Source of the DNA: Lewinella cohaerens DSM 23179
Lineage (GTDB): Bacteria > Bacteroidota > Bacteroidia > Chitinophagales > Saprospiraceae
DNA: 32,398 bases
NCBI RefSeq assembly: GCF_000379805.1
Contig: NZ_KB903565.1
Location: forward strand, 105,882 to 138,279
Reading direction: 5' to 3'
Shown here: positions 17,572 through 25,496 of the stretch, one piece after another
Position numbering within the stretch: position 1 is the stretch's first letter
How the letters are laid out: each line of letters opens with the position of its first letter
Notes under the pieces: generated by a model
Seen by the model: only the letters and a program-made list of their open reading frames with translations
Databases searched by the model: none
What the model was told of the DNA's origin: nothing
Program-made: the position numbers and the translations under genes

Positions 17572-17893
17572 AGGTCTGGCTCGCGAATACTCGACGGAAG
17601 TAAGTATGCGTAGACTCTTTGTATGTCCAATAAATATTTAGATCAGGTGTAGAAAGAGGATCAGAACTGAAAAAGCTTCCCGAACCATTTCTTTCTTGCT
17701 GCGAAATAAGCGTATAGCTATCACAGAAGTATCACAGTAACCTTGCTATAGTATAACATGGTTACAATCACCGGGGAAATGTAGGTATTGCCGTATTATT
17801 TTAGGCTTTTTTGTCGTTCGCAAAACAAAGTTCTAGGAAAAGGTAGATTATTAATGCTTTGCCTAATTATTATCGTTGAAACGAGAAAAACCT
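17572..17893. other. Intergenic stretch upstream of the repeat protein and E2 gene
   Basis: This is the divergent upstream region of both flanking genes. I see no gene and no clear promoter for the minus-strand surface protein. The only structure noted is a short dyad GTAACC/GGTTAC (17737-17742 with 17760-17765). Confidence 0.5.
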
Positions 17894-17901
17894 TACTTTT
17901 G
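17894..17901 (+). promoter_or_regulatory. TACTTTTG -7-like element for the E2 gene
   Basis: This is an exact TAnnTTTG match. The nearest TTG (17876-17878) is 15 bases upstream, shorter than usual. Use of this site would give a leader of about 100 bases containing two hairpins. Confidence 0.4.
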
Positions 17902-17914
17902 TGGTGCCCAAATT

Positions 17915-17989
17915 TCAGGTTTTTGAAAACCTGAGGTTTATAACCACTGTTTAATAGTTGGGCCTTGCATGGCTCAACTAACCAAGTAA
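17915..17989 (+). promoter_or_regulatory. Structured leader with two hairpins and a micro-ORF before the E2 gene
   Basis: Hairpin 1 is TCAGGTTTT (17915-17923) with AAAACCTGA (17926-17934), perfect. Hairpin 2 is TAGTTGGGCC (17955-17964) with GGCTCAACTA (17971-17980), with one G-T pair. The second stem contains an ATG (17969) opening the six-codon frame MAQLTK-stop (17969-17989), 22 bases before the E2 start, which also begins MAQ. No T run follows. Confidence 0.45.
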
Positions 17990-18011
17990 CCAAATTCAAA
18001 GTAACCGTTTT

Positions 18012-19370
18012 ATGGCGCAGGTAGAATTGATAATGCCCAAAATGGGGGAGAGCATCATGGAAGCTACCATCCTCAATTGGGTCAAGAAAGAAGGCGACCA
18101 GGTAGAGATGGACGAGACGATCCTTGAGATTGCTACGGATAAAGTAGACTCTGAGGTCCCTAGTCCGGTCGCTGGCACGATCAGTAAGATCATGTTTCAG
18201 GTAGATGATGTTGTAGAGATCGGTAAAGTGATTGCGATCATTGCAACAGAAGGCGAGAACGCTACACCGCAAGCCAGCCCTAGTGTTGCTGAAGCTGCTC
18301 CAGCTAGTGCTCCTGCATCATCTAATGGTGCAAGTACAAGTACTAAGGTAGCTGCACCTGCACCTGAGTCTACTCCTCAACCCGCTCCTGCTACAGTAAG
18401 CGTTAGTTCTGGAGATCGTTTTTACAGTCCGTTGGTGCGTAATATTGCCAAAGAAGAAGGTGTTTCACAAGCAGAATTAGATGCCTTACCTGGTACCGGG
18501 AAAGAAGGACGGGTGACAAAAAAAGACATGCTGGCTTATTTGGAGAACCGCTCTTCCGCTCCGGCAGCTGTCGCTACTCCTCAGCCCGCTACTGCCCGGC
18601 CTGCTTCACCTGCGATTGATCAACCGATTGCTAGTTCAATGGCCGATGCCTCAGGAAGCGGTAACGTAGAGATCATCGAAATGGATCGGATGCGCCGTTT
18701 GATCGCTGATCACATGGTGAACTCCAAGCATACCTCTCCGCACGTAACCTCGTTCGTAGAGGCAGACGTAACCAATATCGTTAATTGGCGAGAGAAGAAT
18801 AAGCATGCTTTCCAGCAGAAATTTGGAGAGAAAATTACCTTTACTCCGCTATTTATCGAAGCAATTGTACGGGCAATCCATGATTATCCAATGATCAATG
18901 TTTCGGTGGACGGAAAGAATATTATCCGCAAAAAGAACATCAATATTGGTATGGCTGCGGCCCTGCCTACGGGCAACCTCATCGTACCCGTGATCAAAAA
19001 TGCGGATCACCTCAGCCTTATCGGGCTCACCAAAGCGGTCAATGACCTCGCTAATCGAGCACGGGGTAATAAGCTGAAACCAGAAGACATTCAGGATGGT
19101 ACTTTCACAGTGACCAATGTAGGTACTTTCGGCAATGTTATGGGTACGCCCATCATCAACCAGCCGCAGGCAGCGATTATGGCAGTAGGAGCTATCCGTA
19201 AGCGTCCGGCAGTGGTAGAGACAGAATTTGGCGACCTCATCGCCGTACGGCACATGATGTTCTTGTCTATGTCTTACGATCACCGTATAGTAGACGGTAT
19301 GTTAGGAGGTTCTTTCCTCCGCAGAGTAGGAGACTACCTGGAGGCATTTGACGCGAATAGAAGCTTGTAA
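18012..19370 (+). CDS. 2-oxo acid dehydrogenase E2 (dihydrolipoamide acyltransferase)
   Basis: The product has 452 residues and is the core E2 subunit of a 2-oxo acid dehydrogenase complex, transferring an acyl group from a lipoyl arm to CoA. The lipoyl domain (1-77) carries K44 in EIATDKVDSE. An Ala/Pro-rich linker is followed by the peripheral subunit-binding domain (about 137-177, FYSPLVRNIA...GRVTKKDML), a second linker, and the catalytic domain (about 218-452) with H424 and D428 in DHRIVDG. A single lipoyl domain and overall pattern fit a branched-chain-type or 2-oxoglutarate-type E2; which one cannot be decided here. No E1 or E3 gene is adjacent, so the complex genes are scattered. Confidence 0.94.
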   Translation: MAQVELIMPKMGESIMEATILNWVKKEGDQVEMDETILEIATDKVDSEVPSPVAGTISKIMFQVDDVVEIGKVIAIIATEGENATPQASPSVAEAAPASAPASSNGASTSTKVAAPAPESTPQPAPATVSVSSGDRFYSPLVRNIAKEEGVSQAELDALPGTGKEGRVTKKDMLAYLENRSSAPAAVATPQPATARPASPAIDQPIASSMADASGSGNVEIIEMDRMRRLIADHMVNSKHTSPHVTSFVEADVTNIVNWREKNKHAFQQKFGEKITFTPLFIEAIVRAIHDYPMINVSVDGKNIIRKKNINIGMAAALPTGNLIVPVIKNADHLSLIGLTKAVNDLANRARGNKLKPEDIQDGTFTVTNVGTFGNVMGTPIINQPQAAIMAVGAIRKRPAVVETEFGDLIAVRHMMFLSMSYDHRIVDGMLGGSFLRRVGDYLEAFDANRSL

Positions 19371-19371
19371 T

Positions 19372-19448
19372 AGTGTAAAAGTTAGGCGGGTGTAAGCGTG
19401 TAAAGGTTAATAACTCTTACACCTTTACACTTACCCAACCCTTACACT
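19372..19448. repeat. 77-bp imperfect palindrome with mirrored GTGTAA/TTACAC boxes
   Basis: Starting one base after the E2 stop, three GTGTAA boxes (19373, 19390, 19398) are mirrored exactly by three TTACAC boxes (19417, 19425, 19442) about base 19410. Of 38 possible pairs, 28 are Watson-Crick, 4 are G-T and 6 mismatch. No T run follows, so it is not an ordinary terminator. It may belong to a dispersed repeat family. Confidence 0.85.
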
Positions 19449-19456
19449 TGGCTTGG

Positions 19457-19543
19457 TCATGTTAGCATAATGCTAATCAAACCCAGCAGGCAGCCGAGGA
19501 CAAGCCAGAAACGGAGGTCCCCCAGAAGTTGGTTTTCTTTCAT
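19457..19543 (-). CDS. Putative 28-residue membrane miniprotein
   Basis: This short minus-strand frame runs from ATG (19541-19543) to TGA (19457-19459). It encodes a polar start (MKENQLLGDLRF) followed by one hydrophobic helix (WLVLGCLLGLISIML), a plausible single-pass membrane miniprotein. AAAAGGA lies about 8 bases upstream of the ATG, one of the better ribosome-binding-like sites in the window. It is antisense-oriented between the E2 and adenosine deaminase genes, and no other gene uses this DNA. I do not recognise a family. A frame this short can occur by chance, so confidence is moderate. Confidence 0.45.
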   Translation of the reverse strand: MKENQLLGDLRFWLVLGCLLGLISIMLT

Positions 19544-19617
19544 ATCAACATCCTTTTAATGTTTGTTCATCTCTTGTATACCAAAAAGGATGCCAACACA
19601 ATTTTTTATAATATGTT

Positions 19618-20637
19618 ATGAAGGGTTTCGCTACATTACCCAAGGTTGAGCTTCATGTGCATCTGGACTGTTCACTCAGCTTTGAGGTCGTAAAGCGGTT
19701 GCTTCCCGGGATAGATTTTGCCACCTACAAAAAACAGTTTACGAGTGGTGGGAAATGTACCAACTTGAAAGCCTACATCGAATTAGCCATCAGTGCCATT
19801 AAGCTGATGCAAACGAAAGAAAGCTTGATTTTGGTGACCAATGATTTAGTGATGCAGTTGGTTGATGATCAAGTGATTTATGCCGAAGTAAGATTTGCCC
19901 CTTTACAACATCTGGAACAGGGATTAAGCCCGGAAGAAGTAGTAGCAACGGTCTGTGAAGAGCTGGCGAAGGCTAATCAAAACCACCGAATCAAAGCTAA
20001 CTTGATAGTCTGTACGCTCCGTCATTATTCGGAAGAAGAAAGCATGGCCACCGTTAAGTTAGCAGAAGCTTTTCGCAATCAGGGTGTAGTTGGCTTTGAT
20101 CTTGCCGCCGACGAAGCCGGTTATCCCATCGACGCCCACAGGGCAGCTTTTGCTTTTGCTAAAGAAAATAATATCCCTTGCACTGCTCATGCTGGTGAAG
20201 CCTGTGGGGCAGAAAGTGTAAGGGAAACTTTGCAAGTATTACGCCCTCAGCGCATTGGGCACGGCGTACGTAGTATTGAGGACAAGAAAGTTATACAAGC
20301 ATTGCTTACCCAAGATGTTCATCTCGAAATTTGCCCGAGTAGCAATGTGGTTACCAGTGTCGTTGATACGCTAAAAGACCACCCTGTCGATCAACTTTAT
20401 CGGCAAGGGGTATCACTGAGCATCAATACAGATGGCCGTGCATTGGTTGATGTTGATTTGGCCCACGAATATGAGCAATTGATGCAAATTTTTGGCTGGG
20501 AAAAAGCACATTTCCTACAGTGTAACCTGGAAGCGATACGACACGCTTTTATTTCGGAATTAGAGAAGGAGGGCTTGCGTGAGCAGCTTTTGGCGGGATA
20601 TGGGGGGCTGACTTCAGATAAAAAAGTCAGAAAATAA
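19618..20637 (+). CDS. add: Adenosine deaminase family protein
   Basis: The product has 339 residues. The expected reaction is deamination of adenosine or deoxyadenosine to the inosine form in cytoplasmic purine salvage. Zinc and catalytic residues are present: H13 and H15 (ELHVHLD), H191 and E194 (AHAGEA), H215 (IGHGVRS) and the zinc Asp in SINTDGRAL. Two deviations from textbook ADA are visible: HLDCS instead of HLDG(S/A), and TDGR instead of TDDP, so the second Asp that contacts the purine ring is missing. Such TDxR variants resemble a Bacteroidota/actinobacterial subgroup, as far as I recall. Adenosine is the likely but unproven substrate. A minus-strand terminator overlaps its 3' end. 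Confidence 0.9.
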   Translation: MKGFATLPKVELHVHLDCSLSFEVVKRLLPGIDFATYKKQFTSGGKCTNLKAYIELAISAIKLMQTKESLILVTNDLVMQLVDDQVIYAEVRFAPLQHLEQGLSPEEVVATVCEELAKANQNHRIKANLIVCTLRHYSEEESMATVKLAEAFRNQGVVGFDLAADEAGYPIDAHRAAFAFAKENNIPCTAHAGEACGAESVRETLQVLRPQRIGHGVRSIEDKKVIQALLTQDVHLEICPSSNVVTSVVDTLKDHPVDQLYRQGVSLSINTDGRALVDVDLAHEYEQLMQIFGWEKAHFLQCNLEAIRHAFISELEKEGLREQLLAGYGGLTSDKKVRK

Positions 20638-20666
20638 AAACTCCTTGGTTGCTTGCAACCAAGGAG
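20632..20666 (-). terminator. Rho-independent terminator for isocitrate dehydrogenase, overlapping the add stop
   Basis: A perfect 12-bp stem (20641-20652 with 20655-20666) is followed, reading minus, by TTTTTATTTT. It lies about 190 bases beyond the isocitrate dehydrogenase stop, and its T tract covers the add stop codon. On the plus strand it lacks a T tail. Confidence 0.75.
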
Positions 20667-20768
20667 GTAGAGTAATCGAAACAGAAAGCTAATTTTTAGT
20701 GTGAGGGCTACCATTGTATAGTTGCTGAAAACCTGTTAAGACAAAGCAACTCTCACTGTATTAAGTGC

Positions 20769-20837
20769 TTCGTACGAGGTACTTGGATTTGATCCCCTAA
20801 TTATTGGCAAACGATTATACCAAGTACCCAGTACGAA
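20769..20837. repeat. Inverted repeat in the add/icd convergent intergenic region
   Basis: TTCGTACGAGGTACTTGG (20769-20786) and CCAAGTACCCAGTACGAA (20820-20837) match in 16 of 18 pairs, around a 33-base loop. The arms contain the repeated word GTAC. There is no terminator-like T run directly after it. Confidence 0.8.
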
Positions 20838-20857
20838 ATACTATGTGCCATAAAAAA

Positions 20858-22390
20858 CTACTCCCCTTGACCTAGAGAATAAGCTCGCTTATCATTCATG
20901 TCGTACAGATTCTCTGTTTTGATAAAGTTGAGGCCTGCTAGGTGGAGCCGGCTCAATAGCTGTACCAATTGCAAGTAAGTGACAGGTGCAGTAGGGGTAG
21001 CGGAAGTGTTTTTTGTTTTACCTAGGTATTGTGTAGATACAAATCGACAACGCCAGTGATCGGTGCAGAAGGTTTCGGGCATACCGTTAGGGTATACTTT
21101 TACGCCCCGATTAGTGATCATTTTTAGTTGTAATTCCGCGCCAGCGAGCTCTTCCAGTTGACGACCAAGTACATCAGGGTTGCGTTCGGTGCCGGTCCAG
21201 TCAAGGAAGATGTCTATGCCCTTCAGTTCTTTTTTTACAGGTAGCGTAGGTTTCAATTTAATACTGATGGGGTCACCAACGGCTGTAGGAGTGATTCCCT
21301 TGAAACGACGAGGAGATTGGCCAATTCTTTTGATTACAGCTTGGGCAAAGTCTTGCGTGCCTACCCGTAACTGGGTGTAGTTTTCACTGGCAATATCGGC
21401 GGTGTGAATACCATCTTCAAGGGTACAAAGCAAGGCATTCATGATCTTGGCAGCCGTTTCATTCTGCCCCAGATGCTCTAGCATCATGCAGGCGGCGTGG
21501 AGTAGCCCAGAGGGATTGGCAATGTCTTTCCCTGCAATGTCGGGCGCTGAGCCGTGAATCGCTTCAAACATCGAAATATGATCACCAATATTAGAAGAAC
21601 CTCCCAAGCCAACGGATCCTGCGACTTGAGCAGTAATATCGGAAATAATATCACCATAAAGATTCAGGGTCACGATAACGTCAAAGCGTTCCGGGTTATC
21701 GGCAAGGTGCGCGGAGCCAATGTCAATAATATAATGCTCTGACGTGATCTCAGGATATTCTTTAGCAACTTCCCGGAAGACCTCGTGAAACAAACCATCG
21801 GTGTGTTTCATAATGTTGTCTTTGGTCATACAGGTCACCTTTTTTCGACCGTTGACGCGGGCATACTCAAAAGCATAGCGAACGATGCGTTCACAACCTG
21901 GCCGTGAAACAAGCTTTAGACACTGTACTACTTCAGGTGTTTGTTGGTGTTCGATACCAGCGTAGAGGTCTTCTTCGTTCTCTCGGATCACGACGAGGTC
22001 CATGTTGGGGAAGTGACTCTGCACGTAAGGCGTATAGGCTCGGCATGGGCGCACGTTAGCGTAAAGCCCCATAGTTTTACGGATAGTTACGTTCAGGCTC
22101 TTGTACCCACCACCTTGTGGTGTTGTAATCGGACCCTTAAGGAAAGCTTTGTTTTGGCGAAGGCTTTCCCAGGCATCGGTACTAATACCCGAAGTGTGAC
22201 CATTGAGGTACATTTTTTCGCCAATTTCTATTTTGTCGTAAGTCAATTGTGCACCAGCTGCTTCCAAAATAGAAAGGGTAGCTTGCATAATTTCTTTTCC
22301 TACGCCATCTCCCTCTGCAATCGTAATGCGATCAGGTAAGCTGTTTTTTAACTTGTCAGAGTTGGGTTGAATGATCGTATTCAGCGACAT
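20858..22390 (-). CDS. icd: Isocitrate dehydrogenase, long form with C-terminal extension
   Basis: The product has 510 residues and oxidises isocitrate to 2-oxoglutarate in the TCA cycle. Substrate-binding residues are visible: S98, N100 and R104 (SLNVTIRK), R114, and R136 with Y143 (VIRENEEDLYAG). Cofactor-side motifs include TKDNIMKHTDGLF, the Mg-binding LYGDIISD strand and IHGSAPDIAGKDIANP. About 150 C-terminal residues follow the usual core, like the long Thermus/Rickettsia-type enzymes. NADP is likely but cofactor choice is not certain. It is divergent from a LysR regulator over a 102-base AT-rich spacer that carries an inverted repeat, suggesting control by that regulator. The ATG at 22388-22390 is the natural start. 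Confidence 0.94.
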   Translation of the reverse strand: MSLNTIIQPNSDKLKNSLPDRITIAEGDGVGKEIMQATLSILEAAGAQLTYDKIEIGEKMYLNGHTSGISTDAWESLRQNKAFLKGPITTPQGGGYKSLNVTIRKTMGLYANVRPCRAYTPYVQSHFPNMDLVVIRENEEDLYAGIEHQQTPEVVQCLKLVSRPGCERIVRYAFEYARVNGRKKVTCMTKDNIMKHTDGLFHEVFREVAKEYPEITSEHYIIDIGSAHLADNPERFDVIVTLNLYGDIISDITAQVAGSVGLGGSSNIGDHISMFEAIHGSAPDIAGKDIANPSGLLHAACMMLEHLGQNETAAKIMNALLCTLEDGIHTADIASENYTQLRVGTQDFAQAVIKRIGQSPRRFKGITPTAVGDPISIKLKPTLPVKKELKGIDIFLDWTGTERNPDVLGRQLEELAGAELQLKMITNRGVKVYPNGMPETFCTDHWRCRFVSTQYLGKTKNTSATPTAPVTYLQLVQLLSRLHLAGLNFIKTENLYDMNDKRAYSLGQGE

Positions 22391-22414
22391 AAATTGATTT
22401 TTTTAGTTTTGTTT

Positions 22415-22443
22415 TATTTGATAAGGTAAAGTGAAGTCAAATA
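22415..22443. promoter_or_regulatory. Candidate LysR-type operator between icd and lysR
   Basis: TATTTGA (22415-22421) and TCAAATA (22437-22443) form a perfect 7-bp inverted repeat with a 15-base spacer, in the middle of the divergent intergenic region. The size and place suit a LysR-family binding site. The region is AT-rich, so chance is possible. Confidence 0.45.
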
Positions 22444-22492
22444 GTTTATTTACTTTTATTTATATTTTTAATCTTTTTTATTTTGTTTTATT

Positions 22493-23422
22493 ATGAATTA
22501 TACTTTGCATCAGCTGCGCATTTTTCGCGAAATTGTCAAAACACGCAGTGTTACAAAGGCTTCTAAGGCATTACACTTGTCTCAGCCAGCAGTATCTATT
22601 CAATTAAAAAAGCTACAAGATCAATTTGAAATTCCTTTGACGGAAGTCATTGGGAGGCAGATATATATTACGGAGTTTGGAGAAGAAGTAGCCGAGGCTT
22701 GTGATCGCATATTGGATGAAGTCTATTCACTGAAGCATCGAACCCTGGCTTATAAAGGATTCCTGACAGGGCAGTTGAAGATTTCGGTGGTAAGTACTGC
22801 AAAATACGTGATGCCCTACTTCTTACCAGAGTTCTTGGGCAGGAATGAGGGTATTGATATCGTTATGGATGTAACCAATAAAGCAAGTGTGGTCCAAAGC
22901 CTGAGGGAGAACGAAGTAGATTTCGCGATGGTTTCTGTTATGCCTACAGATTTGGCATTGAACAGTATCGAGTTGATGAGCAATAAACTCTACCTCGTGG
23001 GAAGTGCCAGTAGAGTGGGAAAGCTCAAAAAAATAGACAAAGAGGTTTTAAAGACGTCACTGTTGATTTACAGAGAAGAAGGCTCAGCCACCCGCCAACA
23101 GATGGAGGAATTCCTTACAGAAAACGAACTTCCGGTTACCAAGCGTATGGAATTGACCTCTAATGAGGCTGTAAAACAAGCCGTTATTGCAGGGCTTGGT
23201 TATTCTGTTCTTCCTTTGATCGGGATCAAAAATGAAATTGCAAATGGGAGTATTCATGTTATTCCTTTCAAAGGGTTACCTATGGTTACTTCCTGGAGTT
23301 TGGTGTGGCTAAAGAATAAAAAATTCTCTCCTGCAGGAGCAGCTTTCCTACAGTTCTTGCGTGATGAAAAAGAAACTATTATTCTGGATAAATTTCAGTG
23401 GTTTGAAGATTTTAAATCTTAG
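22493..23422 (+). CDS. LysR-family transcriptional regulator
   Basis: The product has 309 residues. The N-terminal winged helix-turn-helix (about 1-60) has the LysR signature: LHQLRIFREIVKTRSVTKAS then LSQPAVSIQLKKLQDQF. The effector-binding domain spans about 90-300, with the typical LRENEVDFAMVS and SNEAVKQAVIAGLGYSVLP segments. Its ligand is unknown; the overall look is CbbR/CysB-like. It is transcribed away from isocitrate dehydrogenase, the usual arrangement of a LysR protein and its target. The 3' end overlaps the convergent cinA gene by 11 bases. Confidence 0.94.
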   Translation: MNYTLHQLRIFREIVKTRSVTKASKALHLSQPAVSIQLKKLQDQFEIPLTEVIGRQIYITEFGEEVAEACDRILDEVYSLKHRTLAYKGFLTGQLKISVVSTAKYVMPYFLPEFLGRNEGIDIVMDVTNKASVVQSLRENEVDFAMVSVMPTDLALNSIELMSNKLYLVGSASRVGKLKKIDKEVLKTSLLIYREEGSATRQQMEEFLTENELPVTKRMELTSNEAVKQAVIAGLGYSVLPLIGIKNEIANGSIHVIPFKGLPMVTSWSLVWLKNKKFSPAGAAFLQFLRDEKETIILDKFQWFEDFKS

Positions 23423-24662
23423 GGTCTTTTAAAAAATTCCACAATAAACCTAGCGCCCTGCTGCTTGCATACTGAATGTTCTTCTCCCTGTCTTTAGTGC
23501 CATGCAATAAGAAGGTCTCTGTTTTTTTATGATTCCCTACGGCAAGCCAAATGGTGCCAACGGGCTTTTCGGGCGATCCACCACCTGGGCCAGCAATTCC
23601 GGAAATCGCAAGCGCTACGTCTACATTCAAAGCTTTTAAAGCACCCGCTACCATTTCTATAACGGTTTGTTCACTTACCGCGCCATGATCATTGAGGGTC
23701 GTAGGGCTCACGCCCAAGAGGTTTTCTTTTACCTTATTGTCGTAGGCGACGATACTTCCTTGGAAATAAGCCGAAGCACCGGAGATGGAGGTGATACGAT
23801 GGGCCACATAGCCGCCTGTACAACTTTCCGCAGTGGCTAAAGTGAGATTTTTTTCCAAAAGCAAGCGACCTACTTCTGCTTCGATAGTAGTAGTACCCTC
23901 ACCGAATACAAAACCCTGAAGACGCTCCAGAAAAGCATCGCCATAAGTTTGCAAATCGGTTTGCAGTTGCTCTGCATCGCCAGCGCGCCCTGTCAGGCGT
24001 AGCCTTACTTGTCCTAAACTGGGCAGGTATGCTAGGCTGAGGTGAGCAGGCAGTTGGTCTTCTAGATCTTCGATTTGGGCAGCCAGGCGCGATTCTCCTT
24101 CGCCTATCGTCAGGATGGTACGATGGGCAATAGGCCTGATTTTGTGCCGCTTACGCAAACGGGGAATAACCTCATGGGTAAGTAGGTATTCCATTTCGTA
24201 GGGAACACCAGGCATGGAGACAACGATCTTATCGTCTTGCTCCATCCACATACCGGGGGCAGTACCCATTTTATTGGTGAGTAGCAGCGCATTTTCTGGC
24301 ATGTAGCACTGCTCGCGGTGAGCAGGTGTAGTGCTGCGGCCTAGCCGTTGAAAAAAGTATTCGATCCGCTCCCAGGTCACTTCACTAAAGGCCATCTCTA
24401 CGCCAAAGTAAGTTGCCAAAGCCTTTTTGGTTACATCGTCCTTGGTAGGCCCCAGTCCCCCGGTCATCAGCACAATATCACTGTGGCCCAGCGCTTGTTT
24501 GAGATTGTCAATGATTTCTGGAAGGGTATCCGCAATGGTTAACTTGCGGAAGATTTCCATACCATGCAAGTTGAGCTCGCGGGCCATGAAAGCGGAGTTC
24601 GTGTCGATAACCTGACCAATCAAAAGCTCATCACCAATAGTGAGAATGGTAATTTTAGGCAT
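23412..24662 (-). CDS. cinA: CinA-family protein with NMN deamidase (PncC) domain
   Basis: The product has 416 residues from the ATG at 24660-24662 (MPKITILTIGDELLIGQVI). This start is preferred because it matches the family N-terminus and leaves a 10-base gap after birA; the open frame runs on to 24761 inside birA. The N-terminal MoaB/MogA-like domain shows LMTGGLGPTKDD. The C-terminal PncC domain has AESCTGG with the catalytic Ser and the ISGIAGPGGGSPEKPVGT block. PncC deamidates nicotinamide mononucleotide in pyridine nucleotide recycling; the N-terminal domain in related proteins hydrolyses ADP-ribose. It is probably co-transcribed behind birA. Confidence 0.95.
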   Translation of the reverse strand: MPKITILTIGDELLIGQVIDTNSAFMARELNLHGMEIFRKLTIADTLPEIIDNLKQALGHSDIVLMTGGLGPTKDDVTKKALATYFGVEMAFSEVTWERIEYFFQRLGRSTTPAHREQCYMPENALLLTNKMGTAPGMWMEQDDKIVVSMPGVPYEMEYLLTHEVIPRLRKRHKIRPIAHRTILTIGEGESRLAAQIEDLEDQLPAHLSLAYLPSLGQVRLRLTGRAGDAEQLQTDLQTYGDAFLERLQGFVFGEGTTTIEAEVGRLLLEKNLTLATAESCTGGYVAHRITSISGASAYFQGSIVAYDNKVKENLLGVSPTTLNDHGAVSEQTVIEMVAGALKALNVDVALAISGIAGPGGGSPEKPVGTIWLAVGNHKKTETFLLHGTKDREKNIQYASSRALGLLWNFLKDPKI

Positions 24663-24672
24663 AAAGGGTAGT

Positions 24673-25431
24673 TTATAAGAATGCGACTTCTTTGAGATCA
24701 AAGTACTGAACATGCGTTTCCGGCATTTGGATCGCCAATTTACCGGTTTCCTGTACACCAATGATTTGTCCTGTGAAAATTTTTCCAGAATCTACTTCCT
24801 GGAACGAATGCCATTCCTGGTAACGATAGAGGTTTCGAAGATAATCAGCACGGATGATTGCCGGATTGCTTTTGAGCTGGAAATATCGTGCTTCTAATCG
24901 TTGAAAGAGAAGGTGTTGAACTTCTTTCCTAGCTACCTCTTTGCCAAGGTGTTGTTGTAGAGAACCTGGTCGCGGAAGCACTTTAGGAAAATCCATTTCG
25001 TTGATATTTAGTCCTATACCTACAACACTGGATTGTAGCAATAATCCAGAAAGACTGTTTTGGATAAGGATGCCTGCTAGCTTTTTATCAGCTAGATAAA
25101 CATCGTTGGGCCATTTGACAAATGCCTTCGCACTGGCAAAATGGCTGATGGTATCGGCAACAGCCAATGCCACCGCCTGGGAGAGTGAAAATTGCTGTCG
25201 CGCAGCTAACCATCGTGGTCGGAAAATGACACTCAGAAGCAGGTTTTTGCCAGGGCTGGCGTACCAACTACTGCCAATTTGTCCTCTGCCGGCGGTCTGA
25301 TAGTCCGCTGATATGACAGTTCCTTCACTTGGTGTGGTTTTTGCTACTTTTTCTAATGCAAGGGCATTAGTTGAAGGAACCTCCGTAAAGTGGTGGACAA
25401 CATTTCCGACGAAAAGGGTGTTGAATTTCAA
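24673..25431 (-). CDS. birA: Biotin--protein ligase without DNA-binding domain
   Basis: The product has 252 residues and activates biotin as biotinyl-AMP, then attaches it to the lysine of carboxylase carrier domains. Motifs seen: EVPSTNALA, the AGRGQIGSSWYASPGKNL biotinyl-AMP loop and KWPNDVYLADKKLAGIL. There is no N-terminal helix-turn-helix, so it is a monofunctional ligase and not a repressor. The frame has no ATG or GTG before the conserved core. A TAG stop lies immediately upstream of TTG (25429-25431), so TTG is the only reasonable start. A good promoter lies about 36 bases upstream and cinA follows after 10 bases. Confidence 0.93.
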   Translation of the reverse strand: MKFNTLFVGNVVHHFTEVPSTNALALEKVAKTTPSEGTVISADYQTAGRGQIGSSWYASPGKNLLLSVIFRPRWLAARQQFSLSQAVALAVADTISHFASAKAFVKWPNDVYLADKKLAGILIQNSLSGLLLQSSVVGIGLNINEMDFPKVLPRPGSLQQHLGKEVARKEVQHLLFQRLEARYFQLKSNPAIIRADYLRNLYRYQEWHSFQEVDSGKIFTGQIIGVQETGKLAIQMPETHVQYFDLKEVAFL

Positions 25432-25466
25432 CTAAAGGGATTTTTTTTGCTAGCTTTGGAACAGCA

Positions 25467-25496
25467 CAAAAATAAATTGGGCTTTTGTATTTCAAA
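25467..25496 (-). promoter_or_regulatory. Near-consensus Bacteroidota promoter of birA
   Basis: Reading minus: TTTG (25493-25496), an 18-base spacer, then TATTTTTG (25467-25474), an exact TAnnTTTG match. This is the best -33/-7 pair seen in the window. The -33 lies inside the left TATTTCAAATA half-site of the large palindrome, so any protein bound there would block it. Confidence 0.65.

Noticed and set aside
22404-22411. TAGTTTTG as a lysR promoter -7
   Set aside because: There is no -33 at the right distance, and the spacer is so T-rich that such matches are expected by chance.
24663-24761. 33-codon N-terminal extension of cinA
   Set aside because: It overlaps birA coding sequence and lacks family similarity; the conserved protein begins at MPKITILTIG.
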